Positions 1 to 11,766 of a DNA stretch of 64,000 nt are shown piece after piece. Source of the stretch: Liolophura sinensis (Eukaryota > Mollusca > Polyplacophora > Chitonida > Chitonidae); NCBI RefSeq assembly GCF_032854445.1, contig NC_088301.1, positions 35,823,187-35,887,186 of the forward strand. The letters are read 5' to 3'. Within the stretch, counting starts at the first letter, position 1. Every line of letters starts with the position of its first letter. The position numbers and the translations under genes are program-made. The notes beneath the pieces are model-generated. The model was not told where the DNA came from. It did no database searches and saw nothing but the letters and a program-made list of their open reading frames with translations.

Positions 1-351
1 AACAGATCAGAATACTACTGTAACTTGGATTCCCTTTACAGCCGTCAACTGTATTTGGTCAGATGTATACATCCAGTTTTAAATATACAACAGAACAGAC
101 CAAGATACCGTTGTTTATGAGATATAAATCAGATATTTGTATTCAACTTAAGAAAAAGCTTATAAAGCTTTTAAAACACAGCTTATACCTCAAAATCAAT
201 ATGAACAAGTTGGAGATCTTGTTTTGGAAACAGCGATGATATTCAAACACTATTATACTTCAAAAGGGCATATATAGCATGGATAAGATATTTTATAATG
301 CCTGTTAGATGTCCAGACACTAAACCCTGTTAATGTTTCTAATCTACTTAC

Positions 352-3168
352 CTCGCCAAACGTCTTTCCAAATCTGAACGCCCCAGCGGAATTGTACACG
401 TGAACCCGTCCATTAGAAACTGTATCCCCAAATAGGAATCTGTTGTCATCCGTGGATAGCTGAGTAACAACACAATCCTTCAGATCTAAGAAAGGACAAA
501 TGACACAAGTCAGAATGCTTTATACATTTATCTCACCCTTTTCCAAGAAATGCCCTGATTTTTGTTGTCTTTAAATAAAACTTTCGCTGTTTCGAGTTTC
601 ATCGAGGTATCCACATTCTTTTGGTGGTAGAAACTTCCATATCCATAATAAGTGCAGATTTTGATTCCTGTGTCAGTTACACACAGAGGGAGAAAGAGAA
701 AAATCATTTAATCGCAAAAGAATACATAGAGGATTAATTTCACTGGATAAGCTGTCCTTGCATCCACATCTGACAAATCAAATCCATAATCTGACAATTC
801 AATTTTGAATTCGAACTTCAGAGGAACTGATTATATGGCGAATCAGGAAGGCGATGTAAAATGTTATAGGCTCTGCCATCTCATTCAGCCAATACATCAC
901 GGTCGACCCTACTTTCAGATGGATACATGTATTTGCATCTAGGTGTTTTCAAATGGTGCCGTGTACACCCCACCCCACCCACCCACCCAACTGCTCATCA
1001 AACCACCGGCCCCCACCACCCAATCTATCTACAATTTCATGCAGCATATTATACCCTTGATGTTTACCTGTGATTGTAAAAAGCTCGTTGGTTCCGTAAC
1101 TGTAGACCAGCGTCACCGTTTGGTCTGCGTAGTTCAGGGTAATGGCTGCTTTGTTTAAATAGCTATCGTAGTACTCGGATGAATCCAAGGTGTATCCCTG
1201 CTCGATCATATTCGCCTCCACATGAACATGATAGTCCTGTGGGAACTGCGGCAGCGGTGGTGCTTTACCTTGAATACAAAATAACAAAAAGGACATCTGT
1301 ACTTTTCCCCTTTTTGCAGTCACAAGGAAAAAATGGAATTACTAAGATGACAGTTCTACTGTCACTAAGCTGTGGATTTTTTTGTTCTTCGATGTTATGT
1401 ACATTTACGACGAAGGCATGCTTGGCATACGTTAAATCGTTCAGCCTCTCTTTATGTTGAGAGGCTGAACGATGCTCGTTGTTCTTGTCCGTGTAAATGC
1501 TCGTTCAACTCCACTATTATTTTAGTCGATCATGTGTGTTAATTATACCAAGCGATAGTTTCACTTTTGAAATTGTAAATCATCCTTACTTGGACAGCAA
1601 TATACCGAATATACTCGCAATGTAGCATGTTTTCGATCCTTTGTGTTGTGTGACGATTTCAGCCAACGTCAAAAGTTATTACTACAAAAACTAATGTGTC
1701 AAGGCTATTCCGTCAAACGCTTTCATTCCAAGTTTCTTCAGTCATACAGTGGGTATAGTTTTCTTATGAGTTAATATGAACTGAGCGTCGAGAATCTCTG
1801 GTGCTCTGCTTTATGATTGTATCTAATAACATGTGGATAGGGGCTGTATGATCCGTCATCATCCATCATATTGAATTAGATCGCCACATTGGATATATGA
1901 ACAGTTGCAATCAAAGCGCAACTAAGGTACATATACTATTATCGGCTACTTATATACCAGCATGGTACATTGTTTTAATACTGATTTTAGTCATTCGCCT
2001 AGAATATTCCTTGCCTCTTTCAAGCATCGCTGGAAACTGTTGACTTCTTCTCTTTTCATGATTCCGTCCTGCTTTAGTACTTAATATACTTTCTTACGCC
2101 TTTGGTGGTTTCTGTTAAAAGTGGTGTTTGGGAATTGACTTTGCGATTATCGATCGGAACGTCCATCTTGGTTGACGGCTGGTATACCAATGTCTCTTTC
2201 GACGCATAGATTTTACATATAGGTATATATGATAATTATTTTGCAAAAATCTACTCAACTAATTAGTCTCGTGTAATCCTAACATTGCCAGATATGATAA
2301 ATTCGTATAGTGACTTACTGTTCGGGTCTGTGGAACCTGTTGGATATGGCGTGCAATATGGATCTGCGGTAACTCCAACACTCATCCACACCACAATGCA
2401 CACCAGAGGAACTACCACGAGGCTCTGCCAAAACAGTGCAGAACTAATTTAAGGATAACATATTGAAACGTACACTCCAACATTATTTTATTCGTGGATA
2501 TCTTTCTGTAGCATATTTTTGGGCAAATGTAGGATATATTTATCATAAGGGATATATGACACATTCGTTCATAGTTCATATCGTCAAAAGCGTGCAGCAA
2601 GATGGCCGCCAAAACTGTATGAGCCAAGCGCAACTTCGATCGATCGCGGGCATGGTAACAAATCGTATGCCAATTCAGTGCAGAGACTTACACTGCATGC
2701 ATCTAGATTAGATCTAACATTCTTGTGTACATATCAAATAGCATAAGCAAGTAAATAAACATCAGACTGACCAAGGCTAATTGACCTAATTTATGACCAG
2801 TGCATTCGTCAGTGCAATTTAGCATCTGCTACAATACGGATCATTTTGAAGAAAATTCTTTTTTTTTCCAGGGTGTTATTTATTGTCTTCTTGCATGAAG
2901 GCATGTGGTCTGTAATACAGCATCCTCTGCACGCACTCAGAATGTTTTGCGCCACATCGATGTTGTTTCCAGAGACTCCCAACCTACAAGTAACTGATAT
3001 TTCTCGAAAATTCCCAGTTTCCTGTTTTGCTCATCTGGATATTGCAATTAAATATCCATCAAGCTAGTATATGAGAACAAATGCGCCTCTTACGTCAAAA
3101 ACTTCGGTGTGTACAAATGAATAGTGACTCAATTTCTATCAAAACAGTTTTAAGCTTACCTTTGCCAT
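352..3168 (-). CDS. secreted or membrane protein of unnamed family, 5' four exons (3' partial)
   Basis: Four exons on the minus strand join with consistent phases: 3160-3168 (ATG GCA AAG), 2319-2424, 1068-1268 and 352-485, in total 450 nt or 150 residues with no stop. Donors are GTAAGC, GTAAGT, GTAAAC and GTAAGT, and each acceptor ends in AG. Residues 1-23 form a classic signal peptide, with a hydrophobic LVVVPLVCIVVWM core and cleavage likely after GVTA. A Cys/Pro-rich linker follows, then a module with EANMIEQGYTLDSSEYYD, LVYSYGTNELFTIT and DCVVTQLS. That pattern recalls uncharacterised invertebrate extracellular proteins and, loosely, the lipid-binding ependymin/LolA fold. The fold assignment is inference. 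The last donor shows the gene continues past the left edge. The nine-base first coding exon was chosen because it alone gives an in-phase start for the signal peptide. Confidence 0.7.
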
Positions 3169-3756
3169 GATGGATGCGCTTAGTGAAGAAGAAGTGACCT
3201 ATATGTTTATCTCGCGTCACCTACCAGTATACATGCCGGTGTATGGCACGGTAAGTCAAAAGGTACTTTGCCCGTGAGAAGATAACGTTCTTACGCTGTG
3301 ATGTGAACTGACTGGCCGTCGTCACATGTGGGGCACAGGTGTATCCTGAAATTGTATTGTTCTCAGTGCAGGCATGTGAATGAACTAACGGCGATATATA
3401 GATATTACACAGGTATACCTCGATCCCCTATCAGTCCCGTAACCCCCACCCCCAGCCCCTCAAAAAACATGCCCCAAAACTATCATCTGATCGTCATCTC
3501 CCTCGTCCTCCTACCCCCCAACCACCATAAAACCTGTTATTTGCGAAAAAATAGAACATTATTTTTACTAACTTGTCAGACTGATAAAGTTATTTGTTTC
3601 ATAACATTTCGTTCCGCCGCAAAGTGATGGAGAGTGATTAGTAAGAGTCAGGTTGATCTCAAAACCTAACTTGAAAAGAATGATCGTGACACTAATTTAC
3701 ATTTCCACGTACGCACACCATCCACTTATCCACGGAGTGGCGGAGCGACGAGAGTT
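3169..3756. other. 5' flank of the minus-strand secreted-protein gene
   Basis: This stretch should hold the 5' untranslated region and promoter of the secreted-protein gene. I see no clear TATA box, no convincing coding exon and no repeat with intact ends. A C-rich segment lies near 3425-3530. Confidence 0.4.
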
Positions 3757-4131
3757 ACAATGCGAAAGCCTTCCTAAAATGTCGAGTTTCTGAGTGAGTA
3801 CATTTATCTGTAAATATCTTCACAAATACACCACGCTGGAAAGCTAAGTTGTACTGACAGTCCAACAAAAATCCTAGTGACAACCTCTTTTTTTCTTTTC
3901 GTGTTTAAGATTTTTTTTACCACAGTTCAGACCGAAGACAACATCTTTTGAAATCCAGTATGAATGTCAAAAAGATGAAAATAAAGAGTTTCCTAGCAAG
4001 ATCATTTAGCGTTGCCAAGTCCGTATATACTCCGTGGACTTTTCCCTTGCAGCATGAATTATTCTTGAAGATATTTGCCGATAAAAGTCCTCAATAAGAA
4101 AGCAGACATTTTGGGAAGGCTTTCGCATTGT
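3757..4131. mobile_element. MITE with 27-bp terminal inverted repeats
   Basis: The segment 3757-3783 reads ACAATGCGAAAGCCTTCC and onward, and 4105-4131 is its reverse complement at 26 of 27 positions (one T/C difference). The 375-bp interior has no open reading frame of note, as expected for a non-autonomous DNA transposon. I could not find a clear target-site duplication: the left flank reads GAGAGTT and the right flank GAGTGAG. The right end directly touches the tail of a SINE. The superfamily is unknown. Confidence 0.7.
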
Positions 4132-4480
4132 GAGTGAGTGAGTGATTGGGGTTTAACGTCGTGCTCAACAATTTTTCAGTCATATGACGATGAAGGAATC
4201 CTTAGGGTGTATGTAATGTACCTCCTTGTTGCAGGACGGATTTCTACCACTCTTTTATCTAGTGCTGCTTCACTGAGACGACTTACCGAAGTAAGCTGCC
4301 CCGCCCCGAGCCATTATACTGATACGGGTCAACCAGTCGGTACACTATCCCCTCCATGCTGAACACCAAGCGAGGAGCCACAAGTCGTAGGTGTGATGAT
4401 CCAGGATTGATCCTGGATCTACCGAAGCGGACGCTCTACCCACTGTGCTATCAAGGCCGGTCTTTCGCACGGTAACTCGA
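4132..4480 (-). mobile_element. tRNA-derived SINE, near full length
   Basis: Read on the minus strand, the head has pol III promoter boxes: a box A like TAGCACAGTGGGTAGAGCG (complement of 4432-4450) and a box B like GGATCAATCCT (complement of 4403-4413). The body follows, and the tail ends in repeats of the tetramer CACT (GAGTGAGTGAGTG on the plus strand at 4132). The tail segment GTTTAACGTCGTGCTCAAC (plus strand) belongs to a repeat I recognise as common in lophotrochozoan genomes. This recognition is from memory of the pattern and was not searched. Confidence 0.75.
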
Positions 4481-4506
4481 CAGATAGACGAGTTACATAT
4501 ATTGCA

Positions 4507-4550
4507 ACTAGTGTGCGTGTATATATGTATATATATATATATATGTATGT
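4507..4550. repeat. TA-rich microsatellite
   Basis: An alternating TA tract with occasional G (TATATATGTATATATATAT and similar) lies just beyond the SINE head. Confidence 0.8.
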
Positions 4551-5600
4551 AAATTTTCTGTATGATTTTTCATATGACGATGAGGGTTGCCAAAAATATT
4601 GACTTACCTCTGAACTTACAGTGCTGTTGCTCAATGCAATATGCCTGGCTTTTTTGTACCAGTGCACGTTGAGGTAATCAAAACTCTACTGGACAATACA
4701 GATATATCTGACTTTTTTATGAACAAGGTGACAAGTCAAGTCAGCATTTTTTTAATTTGTTGTAAGAATAATAAAATCTTATAGAAACACAAACAAAACA
4801 GTTCGATATTGATATAGTCACAGTTACATGTAAGCATCACAAATAAACCATAACACAGCTTCAGTAGTGGCTATACTTGTATATAGTTAACCAGGAAGAT
4901 CCCAAGAGGCTAAATGCAGTCCCCAGGTTTGACATCAACAGAAACCATGTGTAATAATCACAAATACATGTTACTGCACGCCACTGTTGGTAAATGTCCT
5001 CATACATAATGCTCAGAACTTTAAAATTTATACAACATGTTAAAAATGTGTAGAGACTGTAGTGAATTACATTTCTTAAAATCAGAGTATCTTGTATTCT
5101 CTCCACATTTTTACCTGATGACTCAGGAATGAATGAAATGAAGAACATCACTGAATGGAAAAGATTTCTGGTCAACTAAATACATCATCACAGGTACAAT
5201 GGATTATGTGTTAACTCACAAATAATTATATTCAGATTTACAGAAGAGAATGGCATGATCTTGAATTATCAGTGCATCTGCATGCGATTTTTGTCCATAA
5301 TAATGATAAAACAGTTTTTAGAAATAAGTGAATAAGAATAAGAAAAAAGTACCTAACATAAAAAAAATGTTTTACAGATATTATACTCCAAATGGCAAAA
5401 ATATTTAACTACTGTGCAAGGAATAAAAATAATCTTTTATATTTTCCTGTTTAAGCCTAAAACTGATGTAAGAGGACAATCCACATATGAAGACAAAAAG
5501 TTTAATAACATTTTTGTGCAAGAAGATGATGGTACATAATTTCAAATGGAGACCAAGGCCTTAAAATTTGTCTCACAGGCTCAAAGCAAGGTTTTAAATA
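4551..5600. other. intergenic or BAG2 3' UTR, no gene seen
   Basis: AT-rich sequence with no supported exon. It lies 3' of the minus-strand BAG2 stop codon, so part may be its 3' untranslated region. A minus-strand open frame at 4861-5175 has no recognisable domain and is left out. Confidence 0.4.
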
Positions 5601-5745
5601 TAGATTTATTTATTTGATTGGTGTTTTAGGCCATACTCAAGAATATTTCACTTATATGACGGCTGCCAGCATTATGATGGGAGGAAACTGGGCAGAGCCT
5701 GGGGGAAACTCATGACCATCCGCAGGTTGCTGGCGGGTTTTAAAT
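5601..5745 (-). mobile_element. SINE tail fragment (5' truncated), same family as 31391-31644
   Basis: ATTTATTTATTTGATTGGTG followed by TACTCAAGAATATTTCACTT is the reverse complement of the tail of the full-length SINE at 31391-31644. The CAGCATTATG and GGAGGAAACTGGGC segments also match it. The tRNA head is missing, as expected for 5' truncated insertion. Confidence 0.8.
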
Positions 5746-6384
5746 AATTTCACAGATTAAAACTATGGAACGTATGTTGAAAATATATCAACTTAATTCG
5801 CATTGATAAATCAAACAAAGTGTCTTTAAACAATCTTTGAAGTGCTCTTCTGAAAACTAAGGATTGACAACATGGTAAATACATTATAACAGTATATATG
5901 CATAGACAAATTGTCACTTTCTTGAAGCGCAGTCATCACTTGTGGGTGCATTGTACATCTTGTTTGGTCAATACATTTCCGTTTCTCAAATACCTTGGAT
6001 AAAATAAGCTTAAAATGGTTAAGACAATGATGTATCAATGGCCAGTTCAATCAACTTGTCCTCAAATAATATTTTGCATAATTCAGGTAAATGAAAACAT
6101 TATTATAACACAAAAATGGTCCATTTGGAAGGTTTAACGGTTTGTCTACTAGGCCAATCATGCAAATACAAATGATACCACTCACATACCTGCATGTCAA
6201 CCAGTTACCATGTACAATTCACTAGTAAGAGCAAGTCATAACATGCTCATGGAAGCAATGGGTGAGCAATACTTATCTATAACTCAAGTCAATGGACACA
6301 ATCATATCCCTGGTAAAACAATTAATTGAGCACAATAAAAGTCAGAAAACGGTTTTCAGACAAACAATTTATGAACGACTGAGG

Positions 6385-8875
6385 TTACGTTGCATCTGAC
6401 TTATCAGCACACCCATTTGATTTAGGAAGGCCAGACAATGAATCTGCATCCTCATGCATGAGAAACTGATCTGCCCTGGCTTGTAACATCCGCCTGTACT
6501 TTTTCTGATCATCTGCAGTACACTGGAGTAGCGTCCCTTGAAACTTTTGATCCGTGGGCCCTTCAATCTCCTCAGGCAGGCTAGCATTCAAATAAGACAA
6601 CAGCTTTCTCTTAACATCCATCCCATCCTCAATCTTTAACATTTTATCTAGATCAGCTATCAGCTGTTTAATCTTCCCAAGAGCAGCTTCCTGAGCTGGC
6701 GTCCTAACCGTATGCACAGTAATGTCAACAGTCAGACAACGGTAAATAAGTCTCTCCGTGTTGCCTATCAACTCCTCTCTCTCCCCTTTAAAAAAAAAAG
6801 AAAGAAAATGTTAACCTGAAATAAATATTTTTCTTTTTTCATGCCTGTCTCAATATGACAGCATAGCTTAGAAATTCACACAATCTGGAATAAGTTGTAC
6901 ATGTATGATCATGTTCTGGTGATCATGTAAAGAACTACACAATTATGTTATAAAAAAAAAAAATACAACAAGTCACAGGTTTTAGCTAAATGTTGTAGTT
7001 TGAAAAACTGAATGGAATACATTTATATTTTATACACATTCAAAGTTTTCCTGGTGAAATAACCTTAAATCTGTCAAGCTTGTTATGCTTTAAAAAGCAC
7101 ACAGCCCTGGGGGAGCATTTCACATATCATGGAAGAGAATATACAGTATATGACCTGAAATTTCACTCATGACTAAACTAAATTGCCTTACTCTGAAAGT
7201 TTTACCTACAAAGGTGACCTGTGGTTTGTTTGGAAAGTAGCATGAAATCCTACTGGGAAAATCTAAGATTCAGCACTGAAGCAGAAACTTTGTGACATTT
7301 ATTTTGTTTTAAAAATGCACTTATGGGGTTGAAATTTTAGGTCCTTTACCTTACTTCTAATTCATTCTCAGTCAATCAATCATGAGTTTCCTAATTTAAC
7401 AACATGGCAAAAAACGTGATTTCATTGTAGCTGGCAACAGCACAGTTGAGGGGACTCTAGTCATAACCATAAAATCGCTCTTTTCACCTGTGTTAGCTTC
7501 TGACACCTACCCCTAATTCACAAGACTCCTTAAATGGCTGGTTTTTGTGATTGGCGCTCTGTGTAACTATGTTGTGCAAGATGTATAATTCCAATATGTT
7601 GACAGATTGATGCATTGTGGGTAGACTTCAATATATCTACAGCGAGAATGAATACTAACTAAGTGACACTGCAAAACTTGTGGATTACTAAACTGCTCAA
7701 AAATTTCTGCCTGTCCCCCCCCCCCCCAGCTGGGACGCACAGGTATACTGAGCAATGTGTGCTCTATCATGAGAAAGCATTCAGGGAGGGAACTGATGGA
7801 CTTGGCCTGCAGGCTCAATATCTCGGGTGAAGAGCCAGCATCTGTAACAGCCCGTCTGATATAACACTGCAAACTATTACAGCTCCACCATAGGCTACCT
7901 AGGCATGATGAGCTATGAGATGATAAAAGTTCAAATAACTACAGGTGAAGAAATAGTTATGCCTTGAAATTCAGTTACTACTGGCACCAATGCTTCTCTA
8001 AGAATAAAGCATGACACTAATATAACACGGAATTGCACTGGTATCGCCTGTCATTCCATACTACAACACATCCTAGGAACCTATGCTACTCCAGGAATAT
8101 GAAGTGACACTGATATCCCTGGTCATTCTGTATGTCTAAAATAGCATCCGTTACTAAGATGTGTTGTAGTGTGAAATGACAGGTGATATTGCTGTCATTC
8201 CATATCCCTACAGCAGAATTGGCTCCTAGTGATGAGTACTGTGGAATGACAAATGATTCATCTGTCATTCTATGGGATATCATTAATTTGTTATTCCATG
8301 TGATATCAGTGTCATATGTTTTCCTATAGTAAGGGAGCATTCATTACATAAATTCAGTGTTGCCATTCGTCGTTCGCTTTCATTCGTCATTCAGTTTAGC
8401 CTAAACTAGAACCAATGAATGTCATGAGGACACGAATGTTCCGAAACTTCATTGGCAATTATGTAGCCTGGAATCGCGCTGTGATTTAAAATGATAGGGG
8501 GTTATCTCCCTTTTATATTAACACAAATGCTTATTACTAACGGTATCATATATATATACATATATATTATCTTTCTACGAGATATATGTATACAATATAC
8601 CTTCTAGAGTATTCGCCAAAAAGATTAAAATAAAAATCGCCCGATACGACAAGCGGATGAAGCCTACCTTCAGACATGTCGATTGTTGGGCTAGAAGATT
8701 GACACTGTAAACGTTCAAGTTCTCGAAGCAATTCTTCTCTCTCTTGCTCCAGTTTTTGAGCCCTAAATCTGAAATGTTCCACTTTCAATTCTAAGTCATC
8801 CAAGGCTTGAGTAAGATTTTCGTTCTTATCTTTTTTCTTTACCTCTGCTTCATCCGCGGCCCCTTCCTCTGCCAT
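6385..8875 (-). CDS. BAG2: BAG2 co-chaperone (BAG family molecular chaperone regulator 2)
   Basis: Two exons, 8668-8875 and 6385-6785, join in phase 1 (GAAG/GTAGGC donor, TTTAAAG/GGGAG acceptor) to give 202 residues. Human BAG2 is about 211. Residues 1-65 are acidic and Lys-rich, then a coiled coil (LTQALDDLELKVEHFRF, then LEQEREELLRELERLQ). Across the splice comes SEGEREELIG, which matches the SDGEREEL region of BAG2. The C-terminal half holds the BAG domain, including VDITVHTVRTP, LPEEIEGPTDQKFQ and ADDQKKYRR. BAG2 binds the Hsp70 nucleotide-binding domain, acts as an exchange factor and inhibits the CHIP ubiquitin ligase. That is family knowledge. The start ATG at 8873-8875 opens the coiled-coil exon. 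No frameshift or stop is seen. The single 1.9-kb intron carries a repeat array. Confidence 0.93.
7715..7727. repeat. poly-C run in BAG2 intron
   Basis: Thirteen consecutive C on the plus strand, inside the BAG2 intron. Its length is likely polymorphic or error-prone. Confidence 0.9.
8000..8330. repeat. degenerate repeats built on GGAATGACA/TGTCATTCC
   Basis: The motif TGTCATTCC or its complement GGAATGACA recurs about every 30-60 bases in this part of the BAG2 intron. One pair forms an inverted repeat: 8049-8072 and 8158-8181 are 24-base arms with two mismatches (ACTACAACACATC against its complement GATGTGTTGTAGT), separated by 85 bases. Confidence 0.7.
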
Positions 8876-11709
8876 GCTTGGATTTAGTTAGAGCTCTTCT
8901 TTTTAGAAGGTCAAAAACGTGTCATGCCGCCAAAAATCACACAAAGCGAAAACCTGAAATGGACACAAACAGTGATATATTGAAGTCTACCCACAACAGA
9001 GGATATACGACCTACTCTTTAATTCATTAATTGATTTTAATCGCTTGACACAGAATGGAAGGCCCTGAAGCCAACAACCTCGTTTTGCGTTGTCAATTGA
9101 GTTCAGAATTATTACATGGACCTGACAAGTGGAATCAGCCGGCAAAAATTTTCACTTTCGCTTTGAAACCCCTGCGGACAAGCAATCACTGAAGTAGGCC
9201 TCACATCATATAGCAAGGCCGTAGACAAGTTTTCATGTTTGGGGAGGTGGGGGGAGGCGGGCGGACTGACTATCACAGCCAAACCATGTGAGGGTCCAGG
9301 GGCCGCCTGGGCCCCGGAAGCTCCTGGGCCCTAGACAACTGGAGATGCAACCTCGCACTTACAGAGCGACGAAAATTCTATTACCAAAAGGCATCTTTTG
9401 TCACAGCGTGATATGCCAGATCGTAGGTTCTTTGTCTTAAAAATTGTTTAAATAAAACTGAAATATTGAATCATGTATCGCCCAGCGTCAGTTTTGAAGT
9501 TGTTGCTTATGGCAAATAGAAATACAGTTTGTCAATTGGACACTTCGGCTGTTATTATTAGGCCTATATACAACTTCTTACAGCATATGGAATGACTTCA
9601 TCTCCTGATCACACGTTGTCACCTCCATATAACACGAAAATCGTCTGTTTGTAAATTAAATTAATAAGTGTTTAATTCCTACTGTGCGTGTATAGCGACA
9701 GTAGACCTATATTAAGTATGACGCGGCATTTTTATGGATTAAATCTAATTAGGACAATAAGCTCAACTGTCAGCTAGCGACTGTTTTATTTGTTGGCCGC
9801 TGCCTAGCTAATCCGTTATCCATCGAGTGATGATCGGATACCTGTAGACTTATATCTATAGATCCTGGTTTGTGAGACTTTCGGCTGTACAAGGATATTG
9901 TACAGGCACTATTATTCGACTGTGTCCTTTGGTGGGATGTAGGTTACACTCGCATGCCAGATTCCGATTGACGACCATCACTGCACATGTAGGCCTAATA
10001 GAGGCTCCTAATGATCTGAAACTGTTCGGCTACGAACTGCGTGGTGTGTGTGAACTGTTATAAATCTCGTGTTCCACTGATTAGCCTACTTTAACGTAAT
10101 ACACAAATGGTGTAACCGGCTACGTTATCGGTAACTGAGTTAGTCTACACTGCGCGCGTAGTACTTTTTGTCTGAAGGGAAATTCACCTGTCCAATGTGG
10201 CGTGGCCTTCAATTAACACGGTCCAGAATTCATTTTGTAGGTGGACAGCTGTGTCTTTTATGGAGTTGTCGATAACGTAGGTACTTACGCCATAGCGAAG
10301 GTTCAAAACAATTTAAAATTAACGCCTTAATTTAGTGTTGACCTAGCTGTGACATTTTTGTATATGGCGTCCTACATAGACTATGCCCAATAGCAATGCC
10401 TGCAAGTGGCGTCCATAACGGTTCATTTCAAGCGCTATACATTTTACAGCTGCTTTTCACAGTATACATGCAACTTCTGATCCTATACCTCGGCACGTAA
10501 AAAGAAAAGAAAAAAGCAACGACCGCGGGACGATTGATTTTAATTTATTTACAGCAGCTTTATGAGGTACACGTAGATGAGGTGACGTGGAGCTGTTTAT
10601 TCCGTATTTTTAAGTCTTTAAACATATTTTCAAAGCGCAGAAATGCAGATTAAATGGCACATAGGCACTCTTCGCACTTCAGTCCGTTACAGCAGACTTT
10701 TTGCATGGTCTAAGGGAGACAAATCTGACGAATACATGCCATTTAGACTGCGTGAATTCCGTGTATAAAAATGTAATAATTACATGTATAATGTCGGGGT
10801 TAGTTCCGACTCCCGGCTACTGTCTCACTGAATAAAAATATAATGCATAAATTCGTTATAATGTATATATTACATATTAAACGTATTACGTGTAGGTATA
10901 TGTTCTTTTCCTACAGTTACTTTTGCCATATTAAACAATGCTGGATTCAGAACAATTACAACTAGGTCAATTAGTTGTGGGGGAATAGGCGTAATAAGCA
11001 CTTGGGGTGGAAACAGCTGTAAAACCATCCCCAGTCCAATGATGTATTATGTGGAAAGCTACATATTAAAAGATGTGGTCTGTGAATCCGCCAGAAAATT
11101 AAATTACTCAATCTATCTTTTTATTCTTTTAAATTCAGGTATATACAGGCTTTATCGATCTTCAGATGAATGTGTGCGGGAAAAAAAGAGGGGTTCAAAA
11201 GGCTTTTACGTGCTCATTTAATTTGACTTGATGTGTTTGTGTGCGTTACAAGTTTACTGCTTCTGTAGGCCTGTGCGCGTCCATGCATATCGATAGACAA
11301 AAGTAGAGTGCGATCCAAGTAGCACTATCTGCCGTTCTCCTGAATTAGGGGAATTCGACAATAGGGCGCAGATGTGCGGCATGCAGTCCCCCATTCCCAA
11401 AATTCAGAATTTATTGAACGAACAGAAGAAATAACAACCTTTTTTACCCGCATACATTACATTCTTATTAAATATTGCTTTAAAAATAAATTATTGACCT
11501 AATACAATTTAAGCCATCTTCGTAATGAGATCAGTAATAAATAAATACAGTACATTAAAAAATGTTTTTAAAATGGCATACAGTGGTCGGTTAAATACGT
11601 ATATAGGAGACTGCAGGTCGGAGGCCTAATATGGCAGGTCTATTAATATTTTTAAAATATACCCTTGTTGTGTTTTATGTTTTATTCTGGTCAAACCTAA
11701 TGATGGAAT

Positions 11710-11710
11710 G

Positions 11711-11763
<53 letters not shown>
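11710..11763. repeat. (TA)n(TG)n microsatellite
   Basis: A pure TA run of about 15 bases passes directly into a TG run of about 40 bases. Confidence 0.95.

Positions 11764-11766
<3 letters not shown>

Noticed and set aside
4861-5175. 104-codon minus-strand frame downstream of BAG2
   Set aside because: No recognisable motif; more likely 3' UTR or intergenic sequence.
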